A DNA stretch of 64,000 nt from the NCBI RefSeq assembly GCF_001855385.1, contig NZ_MKIE01000004.1, positions 1 to 64,000 of the forward strand. The letters run 5' to 3'. The position numbers and the translations under genes were made by a program. Below are positions 7,143 to 16,300 of this stretch, one piece after another (positions within the stretch are counted from its first letter, which is position 1; each line of letters opens with the position of its first letter). This stretch comes from Andreesenia angusta. Lineage in GTDB: Bacteria > Bacillota > Clostridia > Tissierellales > Gottschalkiaceae. Under the pieces are notes generated by a model. That model was given only the letters and a program-made list of their open reading frames with translations. It did no database searches and was not told where the DNA came from.

Positions 7143-8199
7143 TTATCATCAACTCCCCGAGTATAGCTATTTGTTCTTCACCTATAGCTATGTTGTCAGA
7201 AGCTATGTTAAGCGTAAGGCCTGTATAGTCAGCCACATCTTCCACGATCAGAGTAAGGTATCCTATCTGAGCATAAGACACTACCTGCTTGTCAGAATAT
7301 CCTATATTCCTGAGATACTCGACTAAATTCTCTTTTATGCCCCCATTCACCACAGACGCCACAGCGCCATCTTTATAAGTAATATTCATAGCTATATTCA
7401 CAGAAACTTCTATAGCGGTGCTGATAGTCACCACCGCCCCAACAGGGGCCTTACCTTCTCCCATTCCATCTACGGGGTCTATCGTCTGTTTAAGCTCAGA
7501 GAGCACTTCAGGGCTTGCTGTTCCGTAGTCTCTATTCAGCACTGATACTTTTACAGTTCCAGGACCATTCCAAAGCGGATAAACCTTCACTTTCCCAACA
7601 TTTACATTTTCCCTTGCCCACTCTTCATAGTGATACTTGTTTCCGGAAGTGATAGGCTTTCTGATATGGAAAAGGACTCTATCTCTAAGTGACTCGTCAT
7701 CCTCAATATCCGCCCCACCTTCAAGTGCTGACAAGTTCGTCACACTCTTCAACCCTTCTTGGGCATTATCTATCTTTGTTATTGCTCCTATAGGTACATT
7801 GCCTTTAGTTCCCGAATCCATGCACCGAACTTTAATAGTAGCTTTTCCATCTTTAGCTATTATTCCAGTTCCAATAGTTGAGAATTTCAGGGTATCCGAA
7901 CTCAAAACAACCCCAGAATCAATTAAAGCTCCCGGTGTTCCAGTAAATTCTACCTCTCCTTCGGATGACAGCGCATTTTTTCTTGTTATATTGTGATCTA
8001 AAGCCTTTCTGTCAAGACCATCATTTACCGCAGTATCTATATACGCCTGGTCCTCAATGTACTTAAGCTGACTATAGTAGATTTTGAACTCTCTTGAAAC
8101 TGATTGTATAACATCCATGACGAACGTCCCCTCTATCAAGCTCGCTGGATTTTGTATATAGTTTTTAATCCTTTGTAGTATATCGCTATAGGTGTACAT
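7126..8199 (-). CDS. Baseplate J-like protein (XkdT)
   Basis: 357 residues with the Baseplate_J signature: an N-terminal helical part ('AYIDTAVNDGLDRKALDHNI'), then 'GTKGNVPIGAITKI' and 'ALEGGADIEDDESLRDRVLFHI', then 'PITSGNKYHYEEWA'. The family forms the wedge of contractile tail baseplates. It overlaps its neighbours on both sides by a few bases (8186-8199 and 7126-7142), as expected for a coupled operon. Confidence 0.92.
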   Translation of the reverse strand: MYTYSDILQRIKNYIQNPASLIEGTFVMDVIQSVSREFKIYYSQLKYIEDQAYIDTAVNDGLDRKALDHNITRKNALSSEGEVEFTGTPGALIDSGVVLSSDTLKFSTIGTGIIAKDGKATIKVRCMDSGTKGNVPIGAITKIDNAQEGLKSVTNLSALEGGADIEDDESLRDRVLFHIRKPITSGNKYHYEEWARENVNVGKVKVYPLWNGPGTVKVSVLNRDYGTASPEVLSELKQTIDPVDGMGEGKAPVGAVVTISTAIEVSVNIAMNITYKDGAVASVVNGGIKENLVEYLRNIGYSDKQVVSYAQIGYLTLIVEDVADYTGLTLNIASDNIAIGEEQIAILGELMINGEVV

Positions 8200-8623
8200 T
8201 TACCTCTATCACCTCATCTTTGTAGATTGATTTCACTCTGACATTTGCGATTACTTTACTGCCTTCAATCTCTATGTCTACTTTCTCTACATTGGTTACA
8301 TATGGATTCACCATTATAGCCTCCACTATATATCGCCTTATCTCAGACTTTTTTATGTCTAAACTCATAACTTCTCCCATGAGCTCCCACACATCGCACC
8401 CAAACTGGGAACTATAGGCCTCATATCTATTTCTCTCTGTAACCAAGGCCTTGAAAAGCCATATCTTTAAAGCTTCATTCCTATAGACATATTTAGGTCT
8501 TCCATCTTGCAGAATCAGCTCGTTTTTTGAAAAGTCATAGGCATATTCACATAATACAGGCAATTCCTTGTCTAAGTTCAAATTTAAAACCTCAGCCTGC
8601 ATAGAGCCTGGAAGATTGCTCAT
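8186..8623 (-). CDS. XkdS-like baseplate protein (DUF2634, gp25-like)
   Basis: 145 residues. The position between XkdR and XkdT homologues and the sequence 'EALKIWLFKALVTERNRYEAYSSQFGCDVWELMG' fit the DUF2634/XkdS family, which is related to the lysozyme-like gp25 wedge proteins of myophages. The stop overlaps the baseplate J start. The C-terminal half is beta-rich with alternating charged residues. Confidence 0.82.
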   Translation of the reverse strand: MSNLPGSMQAEVLNLNLDKELPVLCEYAYDFSKNELILQDGRPKYVYRNEALKIWLFKALVTERNRYEAYSSQFGCDVWELMGEVMSLDIKKSEIRRYIVEAIMVNPYVTNVEKVDIEIEGSKVIANVRVKSIYKDEVIEVNVHL

Positions 8624-8973
8624 TAAGCCCCACCTCCTATTTTCTTGACTCTGTTGAACACTATAAAGTTGTCTCCTCTGTCTACTACAGATACCAAGTC
8701 TCCGAGCTTCAATTCTATGATTCTATCATCTGCTCTGTTCACCAAGTCGTAAGGTTCAACTATAGCCTCCACATGATTTACTACGCTTATTGTGCTTTCT
8801 TGAACTATTTTGAAATTCAAAGGGACAAAGATATTCCAGTGTTCACTTGAATACCTCTGCCCCTCTATCTCTATAGCAAGTGGACTAAGACTCACTATAA
8901 CAGCTATTTCTATAATATTTCTGCTCGGCCTTGGCCTTGGTAGATTCTCAAATATTTGTTCTAAGCCTCTCAT
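8623..8973 (-). CDS. XkdR-like baseplate protein (DUF2577)
   Basis: 116 residues predicted to form a small beta barrel. 'VIVSLSPLAIEIEGQRYSS' and 'RIIELKLGDLVSVVDRGDNFIVFNRVKKIGG' fit DUF2577/XkdR proteins, which are OB-fold spike-associated proteins in PBSX-like tails. Stop and next start share a base at 8623, so translation is coupled. Confidence 0.8.
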   Translation of the reverse strand: MRGLEQIFENLPRPRPSRNIIEIAVIVSLSPLAIEIEGQRYSSEHWNIFVPLNFKIVQESTISVVNHVEAIVEPYDLVNRADDRIIELKLGDLVSVVDRGDNFIVFNRVKKIGGGA

Positions 8974-8974
8974 C

Positions 8975-10861
8975 CTAACCTCCTATATATCTTTTCACCA
9001 TGAATATATCCTTCTGAAGATTGTCTTCTCTACAAGGTTTCCCCTCTATATTGGTATGATATATTCGGCCATTTCCTACATATAGCGCCACGTGGCGCCC
9101 ACCATTTGAAAACACAAGATCCCCGGGCTTTAAGTCATTCTTGGAAACTTGAACAGTCGCTTTGCTACTTCTCTGCGCCCCTGTATATGATCCTATATCA
9201 ACTCCATATGCTCTGTAGAACACAGCTCTCACATAAGAGCTACAGTCGTAGTAGGTTCCTCGTGCTGTACTTGTCCCAAGACCATTAGGACCTATATTTG
9301 CTGGTCTTAGCTTCATGCTATAAGGAAGGCCGAAGTACTCTCGAGCTATACTAAATAACTTATTATTGTCAGAGGATACCTGCCCATTAACTTCCTTGCC
9401 TCCAAGCCTATCAAAGTATCCCCTAGCAGGCACGATTCTTAATCTTTGTATCATGCTTGGAGTGTCCGCAGATGCTTCGTATATGTCGTGGAACTGCTTT
9501 GTCGCAGTATCTACGGATGTGCTATTCTTAAATCCTTGTAGGCCACCCTTGAATCTATTTGCATAGTAAGGCTTTTTCATCTCTAAGTCTATATATTCCG
9601 CCTGAGTCATAAGGTCCCATTCATTCTTTCCACTGGCCTTAGCCCAGGCAACCAACTCTGCCCATCTCTGGGTCAAGGTCCACTGAGCAAGACCTCTTCC
9701 GGCACCCCCACCTGATTGATGGCACTTCGGGTCCAACTTGGACTCCTGATACAAATTTCCCAGTATTCCAGCTGTAGCCTCCTTGCTATATCCTCTACCT
9801 CTAAAGAAGTTCCAAAGCTTAACTTCGTTAGAGCTTCCACTAAGTGGCGCGAAAGATCCATCGCCGCCCTTAGTTGCTTCTTCTTTCATTTCATGCTCGT
9901 CCATCACATTTTCATAGCTCAAGTCTAGATCCACTGTATGAATTCCATTCTCCAAGCTATGCTTGTCACTTTCTATATATAGCTGCTCTGCTTCAATCAT
10001 GCTAGTCTTCAACTTTACTGAATAGCCAGTCCTCAACCTCCAGTCTCCGATACAAGAGCATGTAATGTATTTCTTTCCACTACATAGCTCTATATTTTCC
10101 TTAGCAGTCTCTCCACTGCTGGATTGCTGAATTTTCTGTATCAATCCATATTTGTTTATATCTTCACTGCTTGATCTATCGCTAACAACTGTACCTTCGT
10201 CATTTATCTCAACAACCTTATTTACAAGCGTTTCAGAACTGTCTTCATAAGACACAGAGTCTAGAGCTCCAGGGACTTGCTGTTCTGAGTATTTAAGGAT
10301 TAGCCCATCTACCAAATCTCCCTTCTCTATCATGTCAACTTTCCCATTGTTTACAACCGGATAGTATACTTTTCCAGTCTCTTTTTTTGCCTCCGTATAC
10401 GCAGACATCATTATTTCATAGCAAGTCTTTCCTCTGCCATTTAGCTTTACGGTGACTCCGGTAGGAACTAACTTCCCAGCTTTAAGCCCAATCTCTTCTA
10501 TAACTTGCTTTGCTACAGACTCGGCTGTTTTTCCCACAAATACACTATCCTTGCTTTCGCACTTATTCATGTAAATCAAAGGATCGTAACAAGTAAGCTG
10601 TTGAACTGTACTAGTGTCATCTAGTTTTTTAATCCAAACAGTTCCCCTGTAGAACTCTTTTCCCTTATCATCGAGTACTCCTATGCTATCCCCTCGCTCT
10701 ATATCTACATTCGGAGCATAATAGTCCACCCCCTTCCTGATTACACTTATATCTAGAACCCTAGCTACTTGACTCAGAGCTCCTGATATTATAGTTTGGC
10801 CATCCACTAAATCTGTAATATCCAGTGGAGATTTTTTGCGTCTATACAGAATATATCTCAT
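8975..10861 (-). CDS. Baseplate hub (XkdQ-like) fused to tail lysozyme and NlpC/P60 endopeptidase
   Basis: About 628 residues from the ATG at 10861, which overlaps the preceding stop as TAATG; an upstream GTG-like start at 10876 is less likely. Residues ~1-320 are an XkdQ/YqbQ hub domain. Residues ~345-490 ('LWNFFRGRGYSKEATAGILGN', 'GRGLAQWT') are a phage tail lysozyme domain. Residues ~500-628 are an NlpC/P60 cysteine peptidase with 'YYDCSSYVRAVF' (Cys), 'NGGRHVALYVG' (His) and 'IYHTN'. The protein therefore combines the tail hub with a muramidase and a peptidase to open the wall during DNA injection. In PBSX these activities are on separate or differently arranged proteins. Confidence 0.88.
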   Translation of the reverse strand: MRYILYRRKKSPLDITDLVDGQTIISGALSQVARVLDISVIRKGVDYYAPNVDIERGDSIGVLDDKGKEFYRGTVWIKKLDDTSTVQQLTCYDPLIYMNKCESKDSVFVGKTAESVAKQVIEEIGLKAGKLVPTGVTVKLNGRGKTCYEIMMSAYTEAKKETGKVYYPVVNNGKVDMIEKGDLVDGLILKYSEQQVPGALDSVSYEDSSETLVNKVVEINDEGTVVSDRSSSEDINKYGLIQKIQQSSSGETAKENIELCSGKKYITCSCIGDWRLRTGYSVKLKTSMIEAEQLYIESDKHSLENGIHTVDLDLSYENVMDEHEMKEEATKGGDGSFAPLSGSSNEVKLWNFFRGRGYSKEATAGILGNLYQESKLDPKCHQSGGGAGRGLAQWTLTQRWAELVAWAKASGKNEWDLMTQAEYIDLEMKKPYYANRFKGGLQGFKNSTSVDTATKQFHDIYEASADTPSMIQRLRIVPARGYFDRLGGKEVNGQVSSDNNKLFSIAREYFGLPYSMKLRPANIGPNGLGTSTARGTYYDCSSYVRAVFYRAYGVDIGSYTGAQRSSKATVQVSKNDLKPGDLVFSNGGRHVALYVGNGRIYHTNIEGKPCREDNLQKDIFMVKRYIGG

Positions 10862-11355
10862 TACTTTGTCACCCACTCTAGTTCTACAGGCCTTTCTCTA
10901 AGTCCAGTGTCCTTGTCTATTGTCCGACCAGAACCCCCTACCTCAGAAACGTTCAAGAATCTGTATTCCGAAAGCTCCAATGTATAGTAAATATCTCCTG
11001 TACCATCTCTTTGCTCATATGTGAAGTTCTCTATAGCAAAGGCATCATTTATATCTGTCTCAGTTATAATAAGCCTTATTGGGCGATTACTGCCCTTCCA
11101 CTTCTTTATCATATGAACTAGAGACCAAGGATCTACATGTGGCTTATAGGTACAAAATGGATACGTCTGATTCGGAAAAAAGCTCTCAATCGTTATATGC
11201 TTCAGCCCTGTCCTACCTATCAGCTTCATGTCCCCTCTTTCAAAGTTACTGAATGTTTCATTGTTGTGCCCAGTACCCAGTCCCCAACCTTGAGGATTTA
11301 CAGGCAATTGCATTACATCTTCTCTATTGTTATAGCTTAGTATATATTTTTGCAT
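10861..11355 (-). CDS. Baseplate/tail protein (XkdP N-terminal-like)
   Basis: 164 residues with an N-terminal 'LSYNNREDVMQLPVNPQGW', the usual start of XkdP-type proteins that connect tail tube and hub. The LysM domain that closes many XkdP proteins is absent. Its place between the tape measure and the hub supports the call. It ends in a TAATG overlap with the hub gene. Confidence 0.7.
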   Translation of the reverse strand: MQKYILSYNNREDVMQLPVNPQGWGLGTGHNNETFSNFERGDMKLIGRTGLKHITIESFFPNQTYPFCTYKPHVDPWSLVHMIKKWKGSNRPIRLIITETDINDAFAIENFTYEQRDGTGDIYYTLELSEYRFLNVSEVGGSGRTIDKDTGLRERPVELEWVTK

Positions 11356-11365
11356 ACCAAACCTC

Positions 11366-13288
11366 CTAAGCCATATTTACTCTAAGCTTTCTAAGCTCTC
11401 TAGCTATTTCTCTTCCTACATCTGGACCAGTTTTATTTGCCCCGTTTACGTGTATTGTTATATTCATCTCTACGTTATCCCTGCCACCATCTTTAGATGC
11501 TTCTCTCTCTAATATGGCCTTTGTAGTAGCGTGAGGATATATTCTAGTTCCGTTAGGGAGATCTGCAATCTCTCCTCCACGTTCATTTATCATGGTTAGT
11601 CCTCCCGACCAATGGTTCGTACCATTGGCGTTTTCTCCTATTCCAAGCTTATCCGCTACCCAGCCTCCAATATTGCTCAAACCATCTATAAAGCCTTTAA
11701 CTTTGTCTGTTACGGTGACTACTGCATCTGAGAAGGAACCTAGTTTATCATTTAGCCACCCCAGTACTGAATTTATCTTATCTCCTATCCATTCAGCAAA
11801 GATAGTTATCACAGGAACGACATTGTCGCCTATGAATTTTGCCAGTGTTGAAAAAATAGGAACTACGATACCACCTATAAAAGTGGATAGCATTTCAAAG
11901 GCTGTAGCCAAAATAGGCCCAGCTACCGTAGCTATTGTTGTTATAACTGGTATAACTGTGTCAGCTATAATCCCCACCACTGTCTGAATGACTGGAACTA
12001 CACTTTCTTGGACGAATGAGGCTATCGAGCCCATGACATCCTTAAATACTGGGAGAGCTGTTGAAGCTAGGTTCTGAAGTGGCGGTATAAGGGGCTCTAG
12101 GAAGGTCTTTACTTGACCAAAAGCAGGCCCAATAAATCCTATTACACCCTCTATTACTCCTGGAAGCTTTTCACCTATCTGTTCTGATATCGGTATAAGC
12201 TTTCCAAGTGCTGGAGATACTGCATCCAGTATTTTTAATCCCGCATCAGACATCCCTGATTTGACATTTCCCATTACTGTTGAGAACTTCCCACCAGTAG
12301 TCTGAGATAGCTTTTCAGCACCGCCACCGAATGTTTCTCCTACAGTTTTTCCAGTGTCTTTATTCTTAATTTTTGTCCAGTCTCCTCCGGCCGCCTTTAG
12401 GTCTTCTTGAGTAACTTTGAACCCAAACTCTTTAAGTCGCTCAAACTCACCAGATTGAGCGTCGGCTATTGCTTCCATACTATCTGACAAACTTTTTCCG
12501 GGTGTAAGAGCACTCATATCTTGACTCAGCTTGACCAAATCCATAGCTTTCTTGGTGTCCCCGCCTGCTATTCCTATAGCCCTAGTCCCTGCACTCACAA
12601 CCTCTCCTGTTTCAAAAGGAGTCTTGTTAGCCTCGGTTCTAAGCTGTTTCATATAGCCATCAGCAGCCTTTTTATCTCCTCCAAGCCAGTGCTCCATACT
12701 AACTTTTTGCTGTTCTAGCTCCAAGCCACCCTTTACCATTCCTACAGCCCCACCAACTAATGCAGCTCCACCTGCTAATGCAGTCCCTGCAACACCAGCT
12801 TTAATGCCACCACCCAGTCCAGCCATTAGACCACCTTTGCCATCACTAGAGTCTTTAACCAAACCCTTGCCATTTACCTTTTGGCCGTCTCCCATATCTA
12901 TGTCTATGACATGCTTCTTTCCAGTCATTTTCTTTAGTTCTTTTTCGAGAGTTCTAGCTTCTTTTTGAGCGGCTTTGATGTCAGAGTTGGATATCTTTGC
13001 AGTTACGTTGAATTTATAGTTTTTACCCGAAAGCTTATTAATAGCCTTCTCAGTTGTCTTTACTTTATCCTCTATTTTATTCCAGCCTACAGCTTCTCCT
13101 TTGACTTTGTGAGTCTTTGAAATCGCTTTGAGTGCTACCCCAAGCTTTCCACTTGCCCCCTCTGCTTTTCTAAAAGCATCAGTAGTTTCTTGCATAGATG
13201 ATTTCATCTTTTTAAAGCTGCTCTGAACACTTTGAGCAGGCCTTGAAAAGTTATCTTTTAAGGATATCGCCGATTCAATAGCACTCAT
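11366..13288 (-). CDS. Tail tape measure protein
   Basis: 640 residues. The N-terminal ~150 residues are Lys-rich helices. A Gly/Ala-rich hydrophobic region follows at ~155-190, then 'PFETGEVVSAGTRAIGIAGGDTKKAMD' and 'GGGAEKLSQTTGGKFSTVMGNVKSGM', typical of tape measure proteins of the TP901/PBSX group. A long run of hydrophobic helices spans ~350-510 and the C-terminus has a 'GGEIADLPNGTRIYPH' motif. The protein sets tail length and spans the tail tube before DNA entry. It overlaps the upstream 49-residue gene by ATGA. Confidence 0.9.
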   Translation of the reverse strand: MSAIESAISLKDNFSRPAQSVQSSFKKMKSSMQETTDAFRKAEGASGKLGVALKAISKTHKVKGEAVGWNKIEDKVKTTEKAINKLSGKNYKFNVTAKISNSDIKAAQKEARTLEKELKKMTGKKHVIDIDMGDGQKVNGKGLVKDSSDGKGGLMAGLGGGIKAGVAGTALAGGAALVGGAVGMVKGGLELEQQKVSMEHWLGGDKKAADGYMKQLRTEANKTPFETGEVVSAGTRAIGIAGGDTKKAMDLVKLSQDMSALTPGKSLSDSMEAIADAQSGEFERLKEFGFKVTQEDLKAAGGDWTKIKNKDTGKTVGETFGGGAEKLSQTTGGKFSTVMGNVKSGMSDAGLKILDAVSPALGKLIPISEQIGEKLPGVIEGVIGFIGPAFGQVKTFLEPLIPPLQNLASTALPVFKDVMGSIASFVQESVVPVIQTVVGIIADTVIPVITTIATVAGPILATAFEMLSTFIGGIVVPIFSTLAKFIGDNVVPVITIFAEWIGDKINSVLGWLNDKLGSFSDAVVTVTDKVKGFIDGLSNIGGWVADKLGIGENANGTNHWSGGLTMINERGGEIADLPNGTRIYPHATTKAILEREASKDGGRDNVEMNITIHVNGANKTGPDVGREIARELRKLRVNMA

Positions 13289-13434
13289 CCCCTCACCTCT
13301 TTTTGTTCGTATTCTAAGGTGATACTAGCTTCATATATCGCTTTTTCCCAAGGACTTAGATTTAGGGCATAATCAAGTGTATGCCCTTTCTTTAGTAGCT
13401 CGTGTATAATCACACAGTCCAAGTCCTTGCGCAT
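13285..13434 (-). CDS. Tail assembly chaperone second frame (T part), expressed by frameshift or reinitiation
   Basis: Frame from ATG 13434 to TGA 13285, 49 residues, beginning MRKDLDCVIIHELLKKG. The ATG overlaps the stop of the upstream XkdN-like gene (TAATG), and the stop overlaps the tape measure start (ATGA). A -1 slip on the slippery heptamer at 13437-13443 would enter this frame and read Leu then the Met of this ORF, giving a 182-residue fusion. This matches the G/GT tail chaperone arrangement placed before tape measure genes. Confidence 0.75.
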   Translation of the reverse strand: MRKDLDCVIIHELLKKGHTLDYALNLSPWEKAIYEASITLEYEQKEVRG

Positions 13435-13832
13435 TAGTTTTTTATATCATTTACCAACTTCGCCGATTCATCATTAAACCCTGCTGATGAGCTTAATAGC
13501 TCTGCTATATTGTGTATCTCTCCTGGAAGAAGCAGCTCCCGAACTATCTCTATTGGCGTTGCAACTCCGAAAGCCTCTTGCAATTCTTGATTCCTCAGAT
13601 TAGGTTCTACCGAGCAGTTGAATACTAGAAAATCTTGGGCCCTTCCTGAGTACTCGTTTGCATCCATAAGATCTTCAGTTGTTGGTGTTTTAAAAATCAT
13701 AACTCCAAGCTCTGAAACTTCTATACTTATATTCTTTGTCTTCTTTTTTTCTATAAGACCTTTCTTGGCAATAAGATCCTTAGCTGAAAGAACTGATCTC
13801 TTATTTAGTTCTGTTTGTAAGTTTTTGTCCAT
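13434..13832 (-). CDS. XkdN-like tail assembly chaperone (G part)
   Basis: 132 residues. A polar Lys-rich N-terminus ('IAKKGLIEKKKTKNISIEV') is followed by 'LGVMIFKTPTTEDLMDANEY' and a helical C-terminal half, typical of XkdN-like tail assembly chaperones that coat the tape measure protein. The gene ends ATA AAA AAC TAA, i.e. a slippery heptamer in the correct phase directly before the stop. Start at 13832 is preceded by AAGGAGG. Confidence 0.85.
   Translation of the reverse strand: MDKNLQTELNKRSVLSAKDLIAKKGLIEKKKTKNISIEVSELGVMIFKTPTTEDLMDANEYSGRAQDFLVFNCSVEPNLRNQELQEAFGVATPIEIVRELLLPGEIHNIAELLSSSAGFNDESAKLVNDIKN
13437..13443 (-). other. Programmed -1 frameshift slippery site A AAA AAC
   Basis: On the minus strand the last three codons of the chaperone gene read ATA AAA AAC then TAA. 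The heptamer A AAA AAC is in the zero-frame phase needed for tandem slippage. After a -1 shift the ribosome reads CTA ATG CGC, entering the downstream 49-residue frame. No strong stimulatory hairpin is obvious within 20 nt. Confidence 0.72.
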
Positions 13833-13845
13833 ATTTAAATCCTCC

Positions 13846-14286
13846 TTAAAGTATCGCTTCTGCTATCTGTGCATCCGATGGTGTAAATCCGAAAGGAAAC
13901 TCTTCTTTAGTTACTGCTCCGCGTTCGAACCCAGTAAGTGAAAACTCATTAAACCAGACATTAGAAAGATTAGTACGCTCTATCTGTCCCCCTACTGCAT
14001 CTTTATCAGCATTGGCTACCGATAGGGTGCTTCTGAAGTCTTTTCCGTCCCTTACTGCCTCTAATAGCTTCTTCTTTCCTCTTGAGTAAACATGTTTAAC
14101 TATAAGAGTTCCCTCTCCCTTGTAGCTATGGACCTTGGAGTCTACGTCCATTCCGAATATTATCTCCTCTCTATTTGCTATTACCTTTGCATTAACCGAT
14201 TCAACTTCCATTATAGGTTCTCCGTCCCAATGCACTGTTCCATGGGCTCCACTTAGAACCCGGAGACCTCTTAACTTATCCGACAT
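13846..14286 (-). CDS. Tail tube protein (XkdM-like)
   Basis: 146 residues. 'LRGLRVLSGAHGTVHWDGEPIMEVESVNAKVIANREEI' is the typical start of XkdM-type tube proteins ('phage tail tube protein', DUF2001). It forms the inner tube inside the contractile sheath. It is directly downstream of the sheath gene and upstream of the chaperone, as in PBSX. Confidence 0.9.
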   Translation of the reverse strand: MSDKLRGLRVLSGAHGTVHWDGEPIMEVESVNAKVIANREEIIFGMDVDSKVHSYKGEGTLIVKHVYSRGKKKLLEAVRDGKDFRSTLSVANADKDAVGGQIERTNLSNVWFNEFSLTGFERGAVTKEEFPFGFTPSDAQIAEAIL

Positions 14287-14299
14287 TGTTTAATCCTCC

Positions 14300-15370
14300 T
14301 TATATAGCTACATTCAAGAACAAGTCTTCCATAGCATCCACTAGCTTTATCTTTCCTGATACAAATACCTTAGAGCCACTAGGATACATTTTTATAGCCT
14401 GTTCTGTCATATCTATCACATTTTCACCTTTTGATATGCAGTACTTTCTCTGCTCTTCTAAGTCTATATCTACATAGTTGTTGTAACTGTTTTCTAGAAC
14501 ATTCCCCTCAAGCTCTTTGAAGTAGATGCCATTAATATTCGCTAGGAACAGCTGCTTATTCTCGTAGCTGTTTATTATCTTTCCTACATAATAGTCAAAG
14601 AACGTGTCTCTTATATCGTCCTTTATCATGTCCATCCCTTCGATGATCTTAATCTTGCTGAAATCCTCTCCGATATTGGCTGTATAGGTAGTAAGTGTGT
14701 TTACCGCCCTGGCTATCTTTATCTTCTCTCCGTCGTTTACGAGAATTAAAGAGCCTGCATTTATAGCTGCATCTGGATCTGAGTACTCCGATATTGAAGT
14801 CACCTCAGGTAGCACGTAAAAAGTGGCACTCCTTTCAAGGCTTAACCCCGCAAGTATACCTGCTATACGTCCTGTGTACTCTTGTCCTGTGTAGTCTATG
14901 TCTCCCACAGTAACTCTAGTCATGTCAAAACTTATAACTCCTCTGTCATCGGCTACTTGCTGATTCGTAACCAGCTTCACAGTCTTTTGCTTCACGTTTC
15001 TTTCACTCTTTATGAAACTGACTAGAGCAGCGTTGTCTATCGAAGCTCCTCCTGGGTAGCATATATAGTTGTATTTTTTGTTGGTTATCCTAGTGACTAA
15101 GTCCTGTAATGTTCCTGTTGTAGGGTCCATAGTTTCAACTATGAGTTTATATGGCGCTCCCATCATAACCTGAGATATATACTCATAGTTTTTTGCTGTA
15201 AAATCGCTTGAATTTACATCTATCAAGGACGAGTACTCGAAAGTCCTCTTTGACGCATTGGTACTGTCTTTCAGTATCATAAGTACAATACCTCTGGCAC
15301 TTCTCTGTATAAGTGTAAGGCCTTTAGATGCAAAATTTATCTGCACCTGAGGCATACCTATTGTTGGCAT
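14300..15370 (-). CDS. Contractile tail sheath protein (XkdK-like)
   Basis: 356 residues. The start 'MPTIGMPQVQINFASKGLTLIQRSARGIVLMILKD' and the 'RIAGILAGLSLERSATFYVLPEV' and C-terminal 'KVFVSGKIKLVDAMEDLFLNVAI' segments identify a phage sheath of the short XkdK type. This makes the phage a myophage. The sheath contracts to drive the tube through the envelope. Confidence 0.93.
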   Translation of the reverse strand: MPTIGMPQVQINFASKGLTLIQRSARGIVLMILKDSTNASKRTFEYSSLIDVNSSDFTAKNYEYISQVMMGAPYKLIVETMDPTTGTLQDLVTRITNKKYNYICYPGGASIDNAALVSFIKSERNVKQKTVKLVTNQQVADDRGVISFDMTRVTVGDIDYTGQEYTGRIAGILAGLSLERSATFYVLPEVTSISEYSDPDAAINAGSLILVNDGEKIKIARAVNTLTTYTANIGEDFSKIKIIEGMDMIKDDIRDTFFDYYVGKIINSYENKQLFLANINGIYFKELEGNVLENSYNNYVDIDLEEQRKYCISKGENVIDMTEQAIKMYPSGSKVFVSGKIKLVDAMEDLFLNVAI

Positions 15371-15380
15371 TAAATCACTC

Positions 15381-15881
15381 CTATTCTATTTGTTCTTCTC
15401 CATCTACAAACAATCGCTCCATAAGCTCTAGTGTCTTTCCGCTTTCCCAGTCCACTTCGGGTTTACCTGTGTCTACCACAGTGATAGTTCCATCGTCATT
15501 TACTATTATTTTCTCAAAGGTGTCGAAGAAATCAAATGTCACCAGATAGTGAAGGTCTTTGTCTATGATCTTCACCTCAGGACTTTCATTCATAGTTATG
15601 TGTCTATCTTTTATCTTAAAAGATGGCATGAAAAGAGAGGTGAGCTTTTCAGCTGCCTCTAGAGACTCCCTTGTATTTGATTCAGACAAATATACTATGT
15701 CCAGTTTAGCTTTCCGATTTATCACTTTTTCTGAAAAGCCGACTGTATTATATACGACAAGCTGTATATTGAATGCTGGCACTACGAGACTCTCTATTGT
15801 GTCCCTGTATACTTTTGACATAGGGAATGTAACTTTCAAAACCCTCGCTATTTCTTTATATATATCATTCACTGTAATCAT
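15381..15881 (-). CDS. Tail terminator-like protein (DUF6838 type)
   Basis: 166 residues. 'MITVNDIYKEIARVLKVTFPMSKVYRDTIE' followed by 'LVVPAFNIQLVVYNTVGFSEKVINRKAKLDIVYL' is the pattern of the tail terminator family that precedes the sheath gene in clostridial myophages. The C-terminal ~35 residues are an acidic tail. It overlaps the upstream gp10-like gene by 4 bp. Confidence 0.75.
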   Translation of the reverse strand: MITVNDIYKEIARVLKVTFPMSKVYRDTIESLVVPAFNIQLVVYNTVGFSEKVINRKAKLDIVYLSESNTRESLEAAEKLTSLFMPSFKIKDRHITMNESPEVKIIDKDLHYLVTFDFFDTFEKIIVNDDGTITVVDTGKPEVDWESGKTLELMERLFVDGEEQIE

Positions 15882-16300
15882 ACATATTCAAGCCTCTCTT
15901 TAGCTCTTTTAATGGCTCTAACCATAGCCGGCTTTAGCTGCTTTTTCCCAGCTTCTTTGCCTTTTTGCATGAAATAGAAACCTTTTATATATCTCTTCAC
16001 CAGAGTCTTTCCTAGAGCCGGAATATACTTCCCAACTTCCTGACGGTGACCGTACTCCACGTGCGGTGCATATTCAAGATTTGAATACAAGACCGCCTTG
16101 TAAGTTTCACCTTCTCTCTCAGTTCCATCAAATTTAATCGAACGCTTTAATGTCCCTGTAGCATAAGGCGCTTCATCTCTAGCGATATCCCTCATTTCAA
16201 AACCAACTTCATCCATACCTTTTCGTATCTCTTCATCAAACACTATGGCTATTTTAGCAAGTCGCTTTTCTTCCTCATCCCAGCCTTTAGAGCTGAACAT
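15878..16300 (-). CDS. HK97 gp10-like head-tail completion protein
   Basis: 140 residues with 'EVGFEMRDIARDEAPYATGTLKRSIKFDG' and 'LYSNLEYAPHVEYGHRQ', the signature of the HK97 gp10 family that completes the tail attachment region. The C-terminal part is basic ('KPAMVRAIKRAKERLEYV'). It is coupled to the genes on both sides (overlaps at 15878-15881 and 16300). Confidence 0.88.
   Translation of the reverse strand: MFSSKGWDEEEKRLAKIAIVFDEEIRKGMDEVGFEMRDIARDEAPYATGTLKRSIKFDGTEREGETYKAVLYSNLEYAPHVEYGHRQEVGKYIPALGKTLVKRYIKGFYFMQKGKEAGKKQLKPAMVRAIKRAKERLEYV

Noticed and set aside
9673-9861. Minus-strand 62-residue frame inside the hub gene
   Set aside because: Shadow frame inside a gene with clear lysozyme-domain coding.
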